In this document: positions 21,006-31,700 of the stretch, one piece after another
Position numbering within the stretch: position 1 is the stretch's first letter
Layout of the letters: each line of letters opens with the position of its first letter
Assembly: GCF_000234665.1 (NCBI RefSeq)
Contig: NC_018329.1
Coordinates: forward strand, 1-64,000
From: Leishmania mexicana MHOM/GT/2001/U1103
Taxonomy: Eukaryota; Euglenozoa; Kinetoplastea; Trypanosomatida; Trypanosomatidae
Direction of reading: 5' to 3'
Length of the DNA: 64,000 nucleotides
Program-made: the position numbers and the translations under genes
The notes under the pieces: generated by a model
What the model was told of the DNA's origin: nothing
Seen by the model: the letters and a program-made list of their open reading frames with translations, nothing else
Database searches by the model: none

Positions 21006-21760
21006 GACTTGTTACTTTGCAGGTTCAACTTGTGGTGACTTGTTCTGCGTCGCGCAGCCTTTCCTTAGTGTGGGAATGTGGGCGCGCGGTACACGTAAAA
21101 GCAAAAGAGAAACGCGCGGGGAACGAGTGATGGACGGAACCGGAGGAAGAGAGAAGCAATCCAGCCTGAACGTGGAAGGGCTGAGCGGGCGAATATGTGT
21201 AGCGCGTACACCGAGCACACGCGGTTGTGATGTGCGCAAGTTTGCGGGCCCGTGAGAAACAACAAAAGGGAGAGAAAGCACGGGAGACAAAGTGGAGAGA
21301 GGGGCAAGCAGCGGAGGGGGACGGGAGGGGGAGCAAACGGATGGAAAATACGCTTTTGGCGAAAAGGCGGCTGAGCCTCTCTTCTTGCGTTCTGATGGTG
21401 GCGCGGGCAATGGCGAGTGCTACCACAAGAAGAAGCGACAGTCTTTCGTGCGTCGGTCATCGCTCTTGGCTCTTTCGCTCTCTTTTGGTGTGTACCCGAG
21501 CAGCATACCTTTCTTCTGAAGTTTATTGTTTTTTTTGTTGTTGGTATACAAGCGCATCCACGAAACCGTATGACGAAAGAGCGAAGCACAGCAGCAAGCC
21601 CGCCACTAGCCAGCCAGTGCGCCGTGCGGTAAGCGGCCACTACCTTATGTACATGGTAGTGAGTGCACTTCTGCACTCGATGGCAGGGTTAGTGACCGCA
21701 TGAATGCCCCACGCTCGCCGTGCTCCTCTCCGGCAACGAGATCAAGTGAGGTGAGACAGT
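21006..21760. other. Intergenic: SFT2-like leader
   Basis: About 750 bp. It contains purine-rich runs (for example 21094-21125 and 21290-21330). Overlapping open frames on both strands look spurious. Confidence 0.55.
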
Positions 21761-22117
21761 TCACGGTAGCCACAAGGGAGTACGACTAACACATTGCTTG
21801 TGCTCCCATGCAACGTCAATACACCGTTCAGGAAAGTCCTTCAGATGCCCATTGTCCTCAATTACGAGCGTTAGGGGCCAGTTCTGGTACTCGAGGAAGC
21901 CATTGAAACTACGTCCGCCCTCGACACGAGCACCCTCTGTAATGGTGAGTGTGACAAACGTGGGGGACTCTGGTGCCTCTGCTGTAGGCATGGAGAACAG
22001 CACGTTGAACGTATTGGCCTCGGTGGGATGCGGGGCAACGGTGACGTTGAAGTGTATAGAGCTTGACGCGAACGCCTTCGCGATAAGCTGCAGCTCTCTT
22101 GCCGCCTGCACCTCCAT
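21761..22117 (-). CDS. Conserved-looking 118-aa protein, function unknown
   Basis: A small soluble protein starting MEVQAARELQLIAKAF: an N-terminal helix, then several probable beta-strands (HFNVTVAPHP, TFNVLFSMP, PTFVTLTITEGARV, WPLTLVIEDNGHLKDFP) and a final helix. The helix-then-sheet order is reminiscent of a small alpha/beta fold such as RWD, but no signature is present and I do not assign one. The ATG at 22117 is chosen because the upstream 82 codons read as leader and 5' UTR, with a splice acceptor at 22253-22254 inside them. Confidence 0.65.
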   Translation of the reverse strand: MEVQAARELQLIAKAFASSSIHFNVTVAPHPTEANTFNVLFSMPTAEAPESPTFVTLTITEGARVEGGRSFNGFLEYQNWPLTLVIEDNGHLKDFPERCIDVAWEHKQCVSRTPLWLP

Positions 22118-22878
22118 GTTGTTAATAAGCACCTGTTTTTCTTTTCGGTGCCGTAAAGAAGGCAGTCGATGAGAGGCACCGCAACACACCTCCAAAACAA
22201 AATGGCTGGCAATACTCCGTTCCTTTAAAGCGAGGAGCTTGTGCGCAGCGCACTGAGGTGCATGTGGACGAGAACGAAGCAGCAGAGAGAGTGACGCGGC
22301 AAAAAAAAAAATAACGAGAGGAGGGTGCATCCATCGAGGAAGGGTCACGCGCCGCGGTCGCACACACTTTGAAACAGGAACGGGCTATCCTTCCAGACGT
22401 CACTGCCAGGCAATCAAGGGTGCAGGTGTAAAGCCATGACGGGTGAATCATACGCACATGTCCGCCATACGTGCCCAACTGATGTTCCACAAGTACGCGC
22501 CTGTTGCCGCATTGCGCCACTGAGGAGAACAAACGTTGCCGCACCCGCTTCTCCGCAGTGGAGGGGGGGGGGGGCATTGTCCTAGGAGGTGTTTTTTGGT
22601 GTTTTGAGGCAGGGTGACGTACGCATAACGACAGCCCGACTCCTTGAGCTGACCATTGAAGGACAGAAAGAAAGCGGACACCGAAACACACACGCATGCA
22701 CACCCGTCCGAACCCGCATGCACGGAAAGACATGAAGCAGTTACAAAGCAGATGGGGCGAGAGAAGGAAACGGCAGTGGCCGGTTCATAGAGAACACAAC
22801 TTGCAAGCAAGCTCATGCAGGCATCTCCGTGTGGGGCTCACCGGCGTCACACTGGTTCGAGTTGATCGTTTTCGGATG
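22118..22878. other. Intergenic: leader of the 118-aa gene and 3' flank of the 299-aa gene
   Basis: About 760 bp. It holds the splice signal at 22253-22312 and a run of 12 G at 22563-22574. No gene is seen. Confidence 0.55.
22253..22312 (-). promoter_or_regulatory. Trans-splice acceptor for the 118-aa gene
   Basis: A T-rich tract, including a run of about 10 T and later CT repeats, is followed by CACCTCAG, with the AG complementary to 22253-22254. The leader would be about 135 nt. Confidence 0.55.
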
Positions 22879-23778
22879 CTATTGTTCTGCCTTGGAAAGG
22901 AGAGAAGGGGAGGGGCCAAGCGTCCACCCATGCTGCGGCTTCAGCCTCTGCCGCACCGCTCCGCGAGCCTTGAGCGCCCAGTCGAGACGCCGCCGATCCG
23001 CTGCCGCAAGTGTGTGGGCCACGAGACGACCAACGACTATAGTCTCTAGTGGTGAGGCGTGTTCTTCGCCCAGAAGCAATCCAGTAAAGAGGACGCTCTC
23101 ACTTCCAAACTCCCTCCCGGCGAGCTGCAGGAGCTGTGCAAGGGTCCTGCTCCGATCAACGTAGGCGCCGTCGAGGTAGAGCGTCGAGGAGACGAAGCCG
23201 CTGGTGAGCAGTTCCTCAAAGACGTAGGCCGCTTGTGGGGCAAACGGGTGCTGTGTCTCCACGCAGAGGCACACACTCCGTAGAAAGGGCACGAGCAGCG
23301 GACACTGCATGCCAAGCGCACGAGCACACGGCACCGGCGACCGCTCCGACTCATCGTGCCAATGAAGGAGGCTCTGCAGCACGAAAGCCAAGCGCTGCTG
23401 TCTCTCAGCGCCAAATCGCAAGCGTGCTGTCGACTGCAGAAACAAACTCTTCGGCGACATCAGCATTGACCCTGGGCTATCCAGCAGATCACGCTCGCTC
23501 AGCTCCCCGGCACGGTGCAGAATGTTCGGGAAATCGAACATGCAGTAGCTGAAGACGAAAGTGTCGAACAATGCCAGAAAGAATGCCGCTGTCTCAGCTG
23601 GGCGTGCGAGGGGTGGAGGTGTTTCATCTGAGGGGAGGAGGGTCGGCACCCAATCTGTCTCCGCTTTCTGTTGCCCGCTTCTCCTTCGAACAAAGGTTTG
23701 CATCTCAGTGGGTCGCAAAAAGCCCGCGCTCGCCTTGTGCCTCTGAAGAGGAGCTGTGATACCTCGCCGCATGTCCAT
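22879..23778 (-). CDS. Hypothetical 299-aa protein, mostly helical
   Basis: An unrecognised protein beginning MDMRRGITAPLQRHKASAGFL. The body is predicted helical, with Leu/Ala/Phe-rich segments (AAFFLALFDTFVFSYCMFDFPNIL, about residues 65-90; LAFVLQSLLHWHD; LLVPFLRSVCLCVE; VGRLVAHTLAAADRRRLDWALKARGAVRQRL) that could form alpha-solenoid-type packing. No membrane anchor or catalytic motif is evident. The 12 codons upstream of the ATG at 23778 begin with GTG, and a TAG splice acceptor at 23815-23816 leaves only about 37 nt of leader, supporting this start. It lies downstream of PABP3 in transcription order. Confidence 0.7.
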   Translation of the reverse strand: MDMRRGITAPLQRHKASAGFLRPTEMQTFVRRRSGQQKAETDWVPTLLPSDETPPPLARPAETAAFFLALFDTFVFSYCMFDFPNILHRAGELSERDLLDSPGSMLMSPKSLFLQSTARLRFGAERQQRLAFVLQSLLHWHDESERSPVPCARALGMQCPLLVPFLRSVCLCVETQHPFAPQAAYVFEELLTSGFVSSTLYLDGAYVDRSRTLAQLLQLAGREFGSESVLFTGLLLGEEHASPLETIVVGRLVAHTLAAADRRRLDWALKARGAVRQRLKPQHGWTLGPSPSLLSKAEQ

Positions 23779-25407
23779 GATGCCATAACTCGCACGTGCT
23801 ATCGACGCTACCACCTAAGCAAAGTGCGAGCAGGAGAGTGTCGTACAAATACAGGGAAACAGAGACAGACGCACGTCGGCGACGCAAATACGAGGAGACG
23901 CGATCGAAAAGGGTGAGACGACAGTACCAGTGCCGCCAATCACCCCGTGCCGAACAGCGTCTGGTGTTTCCCTTTTTCAAGGGAAGAGGAACTTAGCGGT
24001 CCACGGAAGATCAGTCGAGGGAGGGCGCGAACCGCATGCACCACCGCACCAAGCGCGAACACCACTACCCAGCGGACGGGAGGCGCACACGTCCAAGGAA
24101 GAGCGACAGAGAGAAGGAGGGAGGCAGAAGCGTTGAAGGCGTTGAAGGGGAAGGAGGCACAGAGGAGCCTGCGATCGTGTGCGTGCAGAAGAGACCGTGC
24201 GTCACAGGTGAGGCCTCAGACTAATCCCCAACACGCACAATCACCCCACTGTGCGGCAATCCTCCTATTCCCATCACTCTCCCTCAGCCCACGGAGAGCG
24301 CAGGTGGGAGGGCTGCACGAATTTCGTTTGTGCTGCTGGCGAGCGCGAGGCGTGGGGAAGGTTGCGCTGCACCTTCTTTGAGTGGTGTCTTGTGAGTCGT
24401 GGCACCTGAGAACGCCACTGACGGAGTGATCGAGCTGGGGACATAATCCTCTGTGTTTGTATTGCTGTATCGGAGGCGGGGAATCTGGCACCATTCTCGT
24501 TCTGCACCTTCAGAGTTCTGTTGTGCGTACTAGCCACCGCCCTCCCCTCCCCCACACATGAGGTAATAAAAGCCGGGACGCATCCGGGTCGTGAAAGGAA
24601 AACGGCCCCGAGAAACGACGGGAGCTATTGAGCAGGAGCCGCGTGCCAGCTGCCAGCGCTACAGAGTGTGCGGTCGTTGTGTGCACGCGTCCGTCAATGT
24701 CCGTGTTTCGAAAGAACAGGAAGAAATGCCAGCTAAAAAGGGGGACGACAACACGTGTCTTCATCTCAAGGGCGCCACTCCTCTACTCTCACAGGCAGAA
24801 GGCACCACCCCCGCTCGAAGACACGCAGAGTGAAACAGAGGGGGTCACTCATTAGCGAAAGGAGATGCGATCCACGGCAGCGCTGACATGGCCTGTGCTT
24901 GTCAGAAGTGTCACTGTCTGCTGACGGCTGCACCAAACGCTCTACAAAGGTCCTCCTCCACTATGCCCTTGATGCCGTCAGCGACGAGAGCACCGGTGGC
25001 CTCTTCTGTTGTGCACATGGGTTATGGGACATTTGTTGTTTTACTTTCCTCAAGAAATGTTTTTCTTTCAGTGCTTAGTTACGTCACCGTGGGCTCGTGT
25101 GCCCCATCCCCCTCGCCACGCCAGTGCTTGATGCTACCCCACAACATCACACCCCTCCCACCCCCTTCAAACAACAAAAAGCAAATGCAGCCACTACTAC
25201 AGCACCATGGCGACACACCTCCGTCACGTGCAAAACACTGCTCATCACAGCTCCAACTTTGCAGTCGAGCCGATAGAGAGGTGGTGGTGCAGTGCCGACA
25301 TACTCAAGGTGCGGCAGGAGCCTACTTCGTCAGCACACGGGAGACGGGGGAGATAGGAAAGCCGGCCAGATTGTGCCTGAGGACTGGGGCACTACCATGT
25401 CCTCGCG
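23779..25407. other. Long 3' flank of PABP3 and leader of the 299-aa gene
   Basis: About 1.6 kb without a supported gene, so PABP3 mRNA probably has a 3' UTR of more than 1 kb. The C-rich, low-complexity tracts near 25100-25210 are the most distinctive part. Confidence 0.6.
23815..23840 (-). promoter_or_regulatory. Trans-splice acceptor for the 299-aa gene
   Basis: The minus strand reads CTCTCCTGCTCGCACTTTGC then TTAG, with AG complementary to 23815-23816. Confidence 0.5.
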
Positions 25408-27042
25408 CTAGTTGCCAGTGTGCTGCTGGAGCACCACGTTTGCCTCCTGAATCTTGGAGAGGAGGGCAAACTGGTCGCCCAGGATCTCAAAAATCTCTTC
25501 ACGGCTCATCTCAAGCAGCATACCCGTGATCTTCGCGGCATTGGACGACTCCAACGGCAGGATTCGGCTGTAGAGAAGCTCACCAAGATAGTTCTTTTGC
25601 TGCTCTGGGGAAAGGGTGCTGAGGTAGTCCATGTCGACGCCGTCCTGGCGCTGCTGCGGTGGATACTGCTCGCGTGGCTGTGTGTAGCGGTTCGGCGGAC
25701 GCATTGGTTCGCCTTGCAGGAGGTGTGGCTCCATAACGGGGCGACGTATCATTGGACCAGACATGAACTGCGGCATCCCCATGTTCGGGGGCGGGGGTGG
25801 CGGCATCATAGGCGGCGCCATGTGCGAGAACGGGTGCCGCGGCCACTGCTGCGGGAACGTGTTCATCGGAGGCGCCATACGGGACTGATGGCGCATGGCC
25901 GCACGGCGCTGCTGAAGCAGGCGGATGCGCATGTCCTTCTGCTCCGCTTGGCTCACATACAGGAGCTTCTTAGAGTTGTCTAGAGAATGCCCATTCAGGC
26001 TCCGCAACGCAGCGGAGGCGTGCTGCCTGTCCTCGAAGCAGACAAAGGCGAACCCCTTGAAGGTACCATTCGGCTCCTTCATGATGGCGCACGATGTGAT
26101 CTTGCCAAACGGCGCGAAGATCTCGCGCAGCCTGTCGTCAGTGATGTCGTCAGGGAGGTGTTTCACGTAGAGGTTGCGGCCGTGGTTCTGGTAGAGGGAG
26201 GCGGCCTTCTTCTTCTCGCGGTCACGCTCGCTCTTGGAGAGCGCGCGGCACACAACGAGCTTCGCCGCCTTCTCAGTGAGGCCGCTCTCTTCCGACTCGT
26301 TCAGCGCGGCAATGGCCTTGACGGCGGCCTCGTGCTCCTCGAACGCGACCAGGGCAAATTTGGTAGGGAACGGCGCGTGCTCGGAGAGAAACAAGGAATT
26401 CACCTTGCCAAATGTTTCCACGGTCGTCTTCACATCCGCCTCTGCGACGGTGGCCTTGAGGTTCTTGATGTAGATGTTCCGAAAGGATTTGGCGGCCATC
26501 ACCTCGCGGTCGACGCGACGGAGAAAAGGCGCCACCACCACCTCACAATCCCCCAACTTACTACCGTCCATCTCCAGCGCCGCCTTGGCGCCATCGGCTG
26601 TCTCGAACTGCACGAAGCCGTAGCCCTTTGAGTTGCCCGCCGAGTCGAGTGCCACCTTGCACGAGAGCACGCGGCCGCACTTGGTAAAGGCCGCCTGCAG
26701 CTCCTTGGCATTAACAGCAGTATCCAGCTTTTTAACAAACACGTTGTTCATGCCGCTCTTGCGCTGGATCGGGTCGCGGATGGAGAACATGACGCGTATT
26801 TGGCGCCCTGGTGTGATGCCCGTGTAGTTGAGCGCGTCAATCACCTTCTCTGCATCGGCAGGGGTCTGGAAGTTGACGTAGCCATAGCCTAAGGAGCGCT
26901 GCGTTGCCATGTCGCGGCACACCTTCACGGAGACCACGGGTGCAACAGTACTAAAGAGGTTGTTGATCGCCTCCTCTGGGCGCGGCAGGTCGATCGGCAA
27001 GTCGCCGACGTAGACAGAGGTACGTTGCACTGGGGCCACCAT
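25408..27042 (-). CDS. PABP3: Poly(A)-binding protein, PABP3 type
   Basis: A 544-aa cytoplasmic poly(A)-binding protein. Four RRMs are visible: RRM1 (8-86, YVGDLP and GYGYVNF), RRM2 (99-172, VFVKKLD and KGYGFVQF), RRM3 (188-266, IYIKNLK, with a weaker RNP1 FALVAF) and RRM4 (289-366, LYVKHLP and KGFAFVCF). A Pro/Met-rich linker (388-465) follows, and a C-terminal PABC/MLLE domain (about 475-540) contains KITGMLLEM. Leishmania has three PABPs; this sequence and the neighbourhood fit PABP3, which I recall from chromosome 25. RRM3 is the most diverged. The ATG at 27042 immediately precedes RRM1; the upstream 86 codons are leader, as a strong splice acceptor at 27224-27225 shows. It binds poly(A) tails and recruits partners through MLLE. 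Confidence 0.92.
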   Translation of the reverse strand: MVAPVQRTSVYVGDLPIDLPRPEEAINNLFSTVAPVVSVKVCRDMATQRSLGYGYVNFQTPADAEKVIDALNYTGITPGRQIRVMFSIRDPIQRKSGMNNVFVKKLDTAVNAKELQAAFTKCGRVLSCKVALDSAGNSKGYGFVQFETADGAKAALEMDGSKLGDCEVVVAPFLRRVDREVMAAKSFRNIYIKNLKATVAEADVKTTVETFGKVNSLFLSEHAPFPTKFALVAFEEHEAAVKAIAALNESEESGLTEKAAKLVVCRALSKSERDREKKKAASLYQNHGRNLYVKHLPDDITDDRLREIFAPFGKITSCAIMKEPNGTFKGFAFVCFEDRQHASAALRSLNGHSLDNSKKLLYVSQAEQKDMRIRLLQQRRAAMRHQSRMAPPMNTFPQQWPRHPFSHMAPPMMPPPPPPNMGMPQFMSGPMIRRPVMEPHLLQGEPMRPPNRYTQPREQYPPQQRQDGVDMDYLSTLSPEQQKNYLGELLYSRILPLESSNAAKITGMLLEMSREEIFEILGDQFALLSKIQEANVVLQQHTGN

Positions 27043-28203
27043 CGCTGCTGTGTCAGTGTGTGGGATTCCAAAACAACGACGCTGTTTAATCTCCAACTCT
27101 GGGCGAGCCGTCGACGAAACACCCGGGCTACAAGTAACGGCGCCGACGTTAACGCGGCTCGTGTGGGCTCTGGACCGAAAAAGGCGTGGAGGAACGACGT
27201 GGTGCAAAGCCAAACGGAGGTGACTGCAGAAGCGAGGAGAGGGAACAGAATAGGGAAGGTCAACGGTGGCGGTGGTAAGTGACTGCACACACACACACAC
27301 GGAAGATGGCGATGACCATCATACACAAGAGAACCGAAACAGAGGTGAAATGAAATGAATGGCGGAGTGGTGAAGCAGCATCCAAAAGGGAGAGGGAGAG
27401 GAAAAGGGAAAGAGAGAAAGGGCAGTGACCAGAGTGGCGACACAGAGGACATGATAGCGTCAAAGGATGAAGCTCATGCAGACATGCCTTCATGTGCGGT
27501 GTCGGAGTGAGCACAGCGGTAAATGACGTGAATGCACCTGCACCAATGAGGTCGTGAGGACGGAGACAGCGCCTCACACATCACCTCTGATTGCGAACAT
27601 GCGAGCCGAAAAGAGTGGCATGCATAACAACTTTTCAAGGGCTTGCTCACTTCGCATGTAGGATTCCCTTCATATTTCTTAACAGTCCCCCTTCTTGTTT
27701 CGGGTGATTGCACTCTTGTACACCTGTGCAAGTCGAGTGAAGGGAACAACAACACAAAAAAGGTGCCACCACCGTCATCACTCAAAAACACATTCTTTAA
27801 CATCAAGACTAGTCGCGCAGTTACGCCCCAGGCCTTGGAGGAACTCAGACACACACAGACACACACACAGACATCACAACGATGTTCGTCCTCTTTTGTC
27901 TTGCCTGAAATAAAAAAGGGAGGATCCCTGCGAGGGTCACCAACGCCGTGCCACGGGGACGGCCGTCTTTTGCCTGGTAAGTCTCTGTAAATATAAACAC
28001 ACACACACCAACACAATCCAACGAGTTTCAAACGCGGAGCAGCGCGAGGGAGAGAGGGGGGGGGAATAAGAGAGGAAGGGTCCCTTGCAGATCACGCGAG
28101 ATGACCTCCATCCTAGCCGCGGGTGTGGGCGCACTCACAAGAGCTGCTAAAGTGCCACAGGAGTATGTCACACCGCTGACGCAATCTCCATAGTCACATT
28201 TTT
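27043..28203. other. Intergenic: PABP3 leader and 3' flank of the 86-aa gene
   Basis: About 1.2 kb. It holds the splice signal at 27224-27260, a second purine-rich run at 27387-27420, and several CA microsatellites (27285-27300, 27850-27872, 27996-28010). No gene is seen. Confidence 0.6.
27224..27260 (-). promoter_or_regulatory. Trans-splice acceptor for PABP3
   Basis: A very strong minus-strand tract (CCTTCCCTATTCTGTTCCC and more) ends in CTTCTGCAG, with AG complementary to 27224-27225. The leader is about 180 nt. An alternative AG lies at 27283-27284 after a GT repeat. Confidence 0.65.
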
Positions 28204-28464
28204 TTACTTGGACGGTGGCTGATCGTGTCCAAGCAGCGTTGCGTCAGAAGAGGGAATGTAAGAGAAGAGGTCGCCAACGTTTTCGTCGCAGAGCTCGTCG
28301 AGAAACCAGAGATCGTCTTCGAAGAACTCAAACTCGGCGTCGTCCATCTGCTCCTCACCCTTCGTGGCGTATGATCTTGGCCCAGTAGCCATGGCCGACG
28401 TGCCAACACAAGACACCGCTCCGGCCGTCCACCTCGCCGGAATAGCGCTCAGTCTGCGAAACAT
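28204..28464 (-). CDS. Small probable mitochondrial protein, 86 aa
   Basis: The N-terminus MFRRLSAIPARWTAGAVSC is basic, free of acidic residues and rich in Ser/Ala/Arg, like a mitochondrial presequence, with a possible processing area near RSYATKG (30-36). The mature part (about 38-86) is strongly acidic with aromatic residues (DDAEFEFFEDDLWFLDEL). I do not recognise the family. The ATG at 28464 follows a splice acceptor at 28539-28540 (TCTCCACTAG) by about 75 nt, supporting the gene. Coding status rests on the presequence and splice context. Confidence 0.6.
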   Translation of the reverse strand: MFRRLSAIPARWTAGAVSCVGTSAMATGPRSYATKGEEQMDDAEFEFFEDDLWFLDELCDENVGDLFSYIPSSDATLLGHDQPPSK

Positions 28465-29432
28465 CCTCCACTGGGGCTTTTTGTCACCCCGCCTGCTGTG
28501 AAATTCTCTGCCGTGCGCCGACGACGCAGAAGCCCTTGCTAGTGGAGAGCAAGAAAGCCTTCAGTCGGTGATGCTAGGGAGAGGGCTGCAGCGCTGTGCC
28601 GTACGAGAAAATCGCCACCGACACAAACGTAAGCGCACACACAGAATAGGGAAAGGCGAGAGCGCAAAGTTAGGGGTCGCAACGACAGCGTGTTCCGCAT
28701 GGAGGCGCAGGAAGAGGTGGAGGCGGTCACCTACGTGTGCGCAGAGGCAACAGCAGTGGCAGAGAGGGAGGCATCATCACGTTAAAGATGGCAAACAAAA
28801 AGGGGGAAAAGGTGAAAAGATGCACATATCGTCGGATGCATAAATGCCAGAGGAGGGGCAGAAGGTGAAGCGAGGAGGGGGTGACACTTCTCTGCTGCTT
28901 TGGATAAAACAAAGAGCACAAGAGGCCTGGACAGATGTGTGCTGGAACAGGGTGGAGTCCGATCCTATCCGCGATCCCTCTGACATGGTTACCTCGGATT
29001 CCATGCTAAAGCAGGTAACTATTACAACACCGGCCCTTTTCATGCCCAGCACTGCAGGGGGAAGGGTACTAGCCCCCAAAAGTCAGTGAACATCGTGGGC
29101 GCTTGTTTTTGATTCAAGGCGCAGCAAAAGGGTGAGAAGCCCATGAATGGACAAGACGTGCGCGCGAAGCGAACATTGCATGGACGATTCCAAATACGAA
29201 GCGCCCGTAGAGCCGATCCCACGCAGCCGAGTGCGACGATTGGAAGAGATAGTGTTCCTTCCCTTTTCGGCCACGAGAGCAGTGACAAGCGTGCCAGTGG
29301 GGTGCTACAGTTGAGCGGGAGGAAGGGTGCGGGCTTATGCTCTTTCACCGACGCACCACCTCAGCAGACATATGCTGGGAGGCGGCTTGACAAGTGCTGC
29401 ATCACCCACTTGCACACGACGGCCACCGGCCG
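28465..29432. other. Intergenic: leader of the 86-aa gene and 3' flank of the SNARE gene
   Basis: About 970 bp with no supported gene. A candidate acceptor for the 86-aa gene is at 28539-28540. Confidence 0.55.
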
Positions 29433-29795
29433 TCACGCCCGCTTCAGGAAGACCGTGTAGATGAAGTACAGAAGCAAGAAGCCAATACAGCCGAAGGCGG
29501 CGGTGTACTTCCACCCGTAGCGGCCCATGACACTCTTGACGGAGCTCACCGCCGAGTTCACGCCCCCGCGAGCTGTCTGAAAGACCTTGTCAAGCGACTT
29601 GAGAAGCTCGTTTTGTTCCGCCGCCTCACGGTTGAGGTGGCCGGCCATCGCTTTCATGTGCGTCACGCTACTGCCGAGAGCACGCAGCATCGCCTCATTC
29701 TCGCGGTGGATCTCTTCCTCCATATGTTCGTAACGGTTGGTCGGATTCATCGGCACCTTCGCCGCCTTCGAGCTCCCGTAGAGAGACGACTGCAT
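29433..29795 (-). CDS. Bet1-like Qc-SNARE
   Basis: A 120-aa tail-anchored SNARE. Residues about 25-88 form one SNARE helix with heptads (HMEEEIHRENEAMLRALGSS, ...LNREAAEQNELLKSLDKVF), and Q61 falls at the ionic zero layer. A hydrophobic anchor at about 96-116 (AAFGCIGFLLLYFIYTVFL) is followed by the short basic tail KRA. The small size and lack of an N-terminal domain fit the Bet1/Sft1 class, which works in ER-to-Golgi or intra-Golgi fusion. The exact orthology (Bet1 or Sft1) is not decided. A splice acceptor candidate is at 29824-29825. Confidence 0.8.
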   Translation of the reverse strand: MQSSLYGSSKAAKVPMNPTNRYEHMEEEIHRENEAMLRALGSSVTHMKAMAGHLNREAAEQNELLKSLDKVFQTARGGVNSAVSSVKSVMGRYGWKYTAAFGCIGFLLLYFIYTVFLKRA

Positions 29796-30647
29796 CGTTC
29801 TTTCTCAAACGTGAGCACCACCTCTACGTCAGCGGGAAGACGCAGGGCCCGAGGCGCGTGCAGTTGCTGGCGTGAGGATGGAGTACAAGTAGGTTCCTCT
29901 GCTTCACTCTAAAAGGCAAACATGGGAGAGAGGGTGACTGCGACATAGAGACTGAAAAGTCAGTGGCCCAATGCAGAGGGGTGGGGTGGGGGAAGGGGTA
30001 GACGACAGAGTGAAGATGGAATATGGGACGACACACCTTTCGAGGAGTGGAGAGCAGCCACTAGTCAATGCTCCCGCCTCCGCGTACAGGTGCGCAGCAG
30101 CTCGCCCCAGCGGAAGAAATGTGAAGAGAGGTCGTCTTCACAGGTCGTTGTTACGCATCGGCTGCGTGAACAGGTCAAGGAAACCTGAGCCCATCATACA
30201 ACCAGTGTCAGCACCCAGACAACCCAAGGCGCAACAGAACAAGCGAGAGAGCACTTGAGCTCGGCGCTCCCACACGATCACAACCTTGGTGTGTTCGCGC
30301 GGACTACTAGCGAAGTTCGTGTCAGTATCGATTGGTCTGTTAAACACAACAGACTCCGCGACAACCCGTAGTGCGGCAGCGCAGAGAAGAATTTCTTTAT
30401 ACACACGTCAGCTACAGCACAGTGTAGCACTGCAGCTCACAAGATGTAACCCTCAAGCTAGGAGTGTCCTGACCCTCTCTGCGGTTACCCCGCTCGTATT
30501 GCTGGACACACCGACAGACGGGCGAGCAAACACACCCGGCATTCCCCCGGACAGGCGAGCTATCTTCGACAGTACACACACAAAAAAGAAACATATGTAC
30601 AAGTAGACGCCCCAACATTCTCCACAGCAAGGCTTTATCATCCTCTA
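29796..30647. other. Intergenic: SNARE leader and 3' flank of the 56-aa gene
   Basis: About 850 bp; no convincing gene on either strand. Confidence 0.55.
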
Positions 30648-30818
30648 CTAGGACTTCATCATTCGCCGAGCCCCAATGTTGCGGCGCCGAATGCGTCGCT
30701 TCTTGTCATGCTCCATGCGGATGTCAATACGGTACGGCCGCTTCACGTTCGCTCCCATCCCGCCCTGGAAGGTGCGAGCGAAGAAGTTGCGATATAATGT
30801 GCAGCAGTGACTAAACAT
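30648..30818 (-). CDS. Tiny basic protein, 56 aa, possibly mitochondrial
   Basis: It starts MFSHCCTLYRNFFARTFQG, a presequence-like basic aromatic N-terminus, and ends in an extremely basic block (KKRRIRRRNIGARRMMKS). The composition is like a small mitoribosomal or RNA-binding protein, but I do not recognise the family. The start is set by the splice signal: a long pyrimidine tract followed by CACACAG (AG complementary to 30827-30828) lies only 8 nt before the ATG. The 24 extra upstream codons of open frame are the pyrimidine tract itself. Confidence 0.6.
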   Translation of the reverse strand: MFSHCCTLYRNFFARTFQGGMGANVKRPYRIDIRMEHDKKRRIRRRNIGARRMMKS

Positions 30819-30826
30819 GATTCGGC

Positions 30827-30880
30827 CTGTGTGAGTGAGGAAGGGAAGACGCGACCAGCAAGAGAGACAGAAGGCAATAG
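30827..30880 (-). promoter_or_regulatory. Trans-splice acceptor for the 56-aa gene
   Basis: A minus-strand tract rich in C and T (TTCTGTCTCTCTTGCTGG, then CTTCCCTTCCTCACTCACAC) ends in AG at 30828-30827, giving a leader of about 8 nt. It rules out initiation in the upstream part of the open frame. Confidence 0.65.
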
Positions 30881-31700
30881 AGGAGAGCACAGCGTAGTAG
30901 TGGGAGTGACAGGAGAAGGGAGGTCGAGTACACTCGTGAAAGAGAGCAGCGAAGTGCGCACGAGAGAAAAAGGCGACTCAGGGAGGAACAACAGAACAGC
31001 CCACTAACTCGGGCGAGGGTTACGTAGAGGCGTGTACACTCGCGGCGTCTGTTGAAGATGCCTCCATCTTGTGCCGCCAGTGTGGTGCACAGCGACGAAT
31101 CCTCAAGCCTGAATCGTGGTCGAAAGAGTGAAAGTCGCGCCTTCGAACTGCGCACATCCGTTGGCTGGCATGCGCATCAAGGTATATGCTACACCCTACC
31201 GCTTCCTCATGTTTGCTTGCTTTAGCCTCCAGAATGCACAAAAGATCTCATGACAAAAAGATAGGGCGCACAGACCTGCTGCACCGCATCCCCCATGCCG
31301 TTGAAGAGGGCCAGAACACCCCAACGTGCAGCATGGGATGGGGGAGGAGAGATACAGCGACACTGTCGAGAGCGTGCAAGGCGAGAGGCACAAAGATACA
31401 TGGAAAGAGCAGAATAAACAGCCACGCAGAGAGAAACCACCACAGACGCACCCATCCTTGCCCACCTACGCCTCTCTTCATTTTCGATGCCCACGCCAGC
31501 ACCCTCCTCATTGAAAGCTCTGCGGCATCACACGCCGTAGCCGCTTTCTCCATTTTTGCTGCACGATTACACATGGTAGTAAGAAACAAAAAAGCCCAGC
31601 TCACTACCAAGTGAAGCGAAGGAGAATGTGGGGTACCCTCCTCCTCTTCGCCATCAATGTGCTGATTTTCTACCATAGAGCTCGCCATCCAATGCACATA

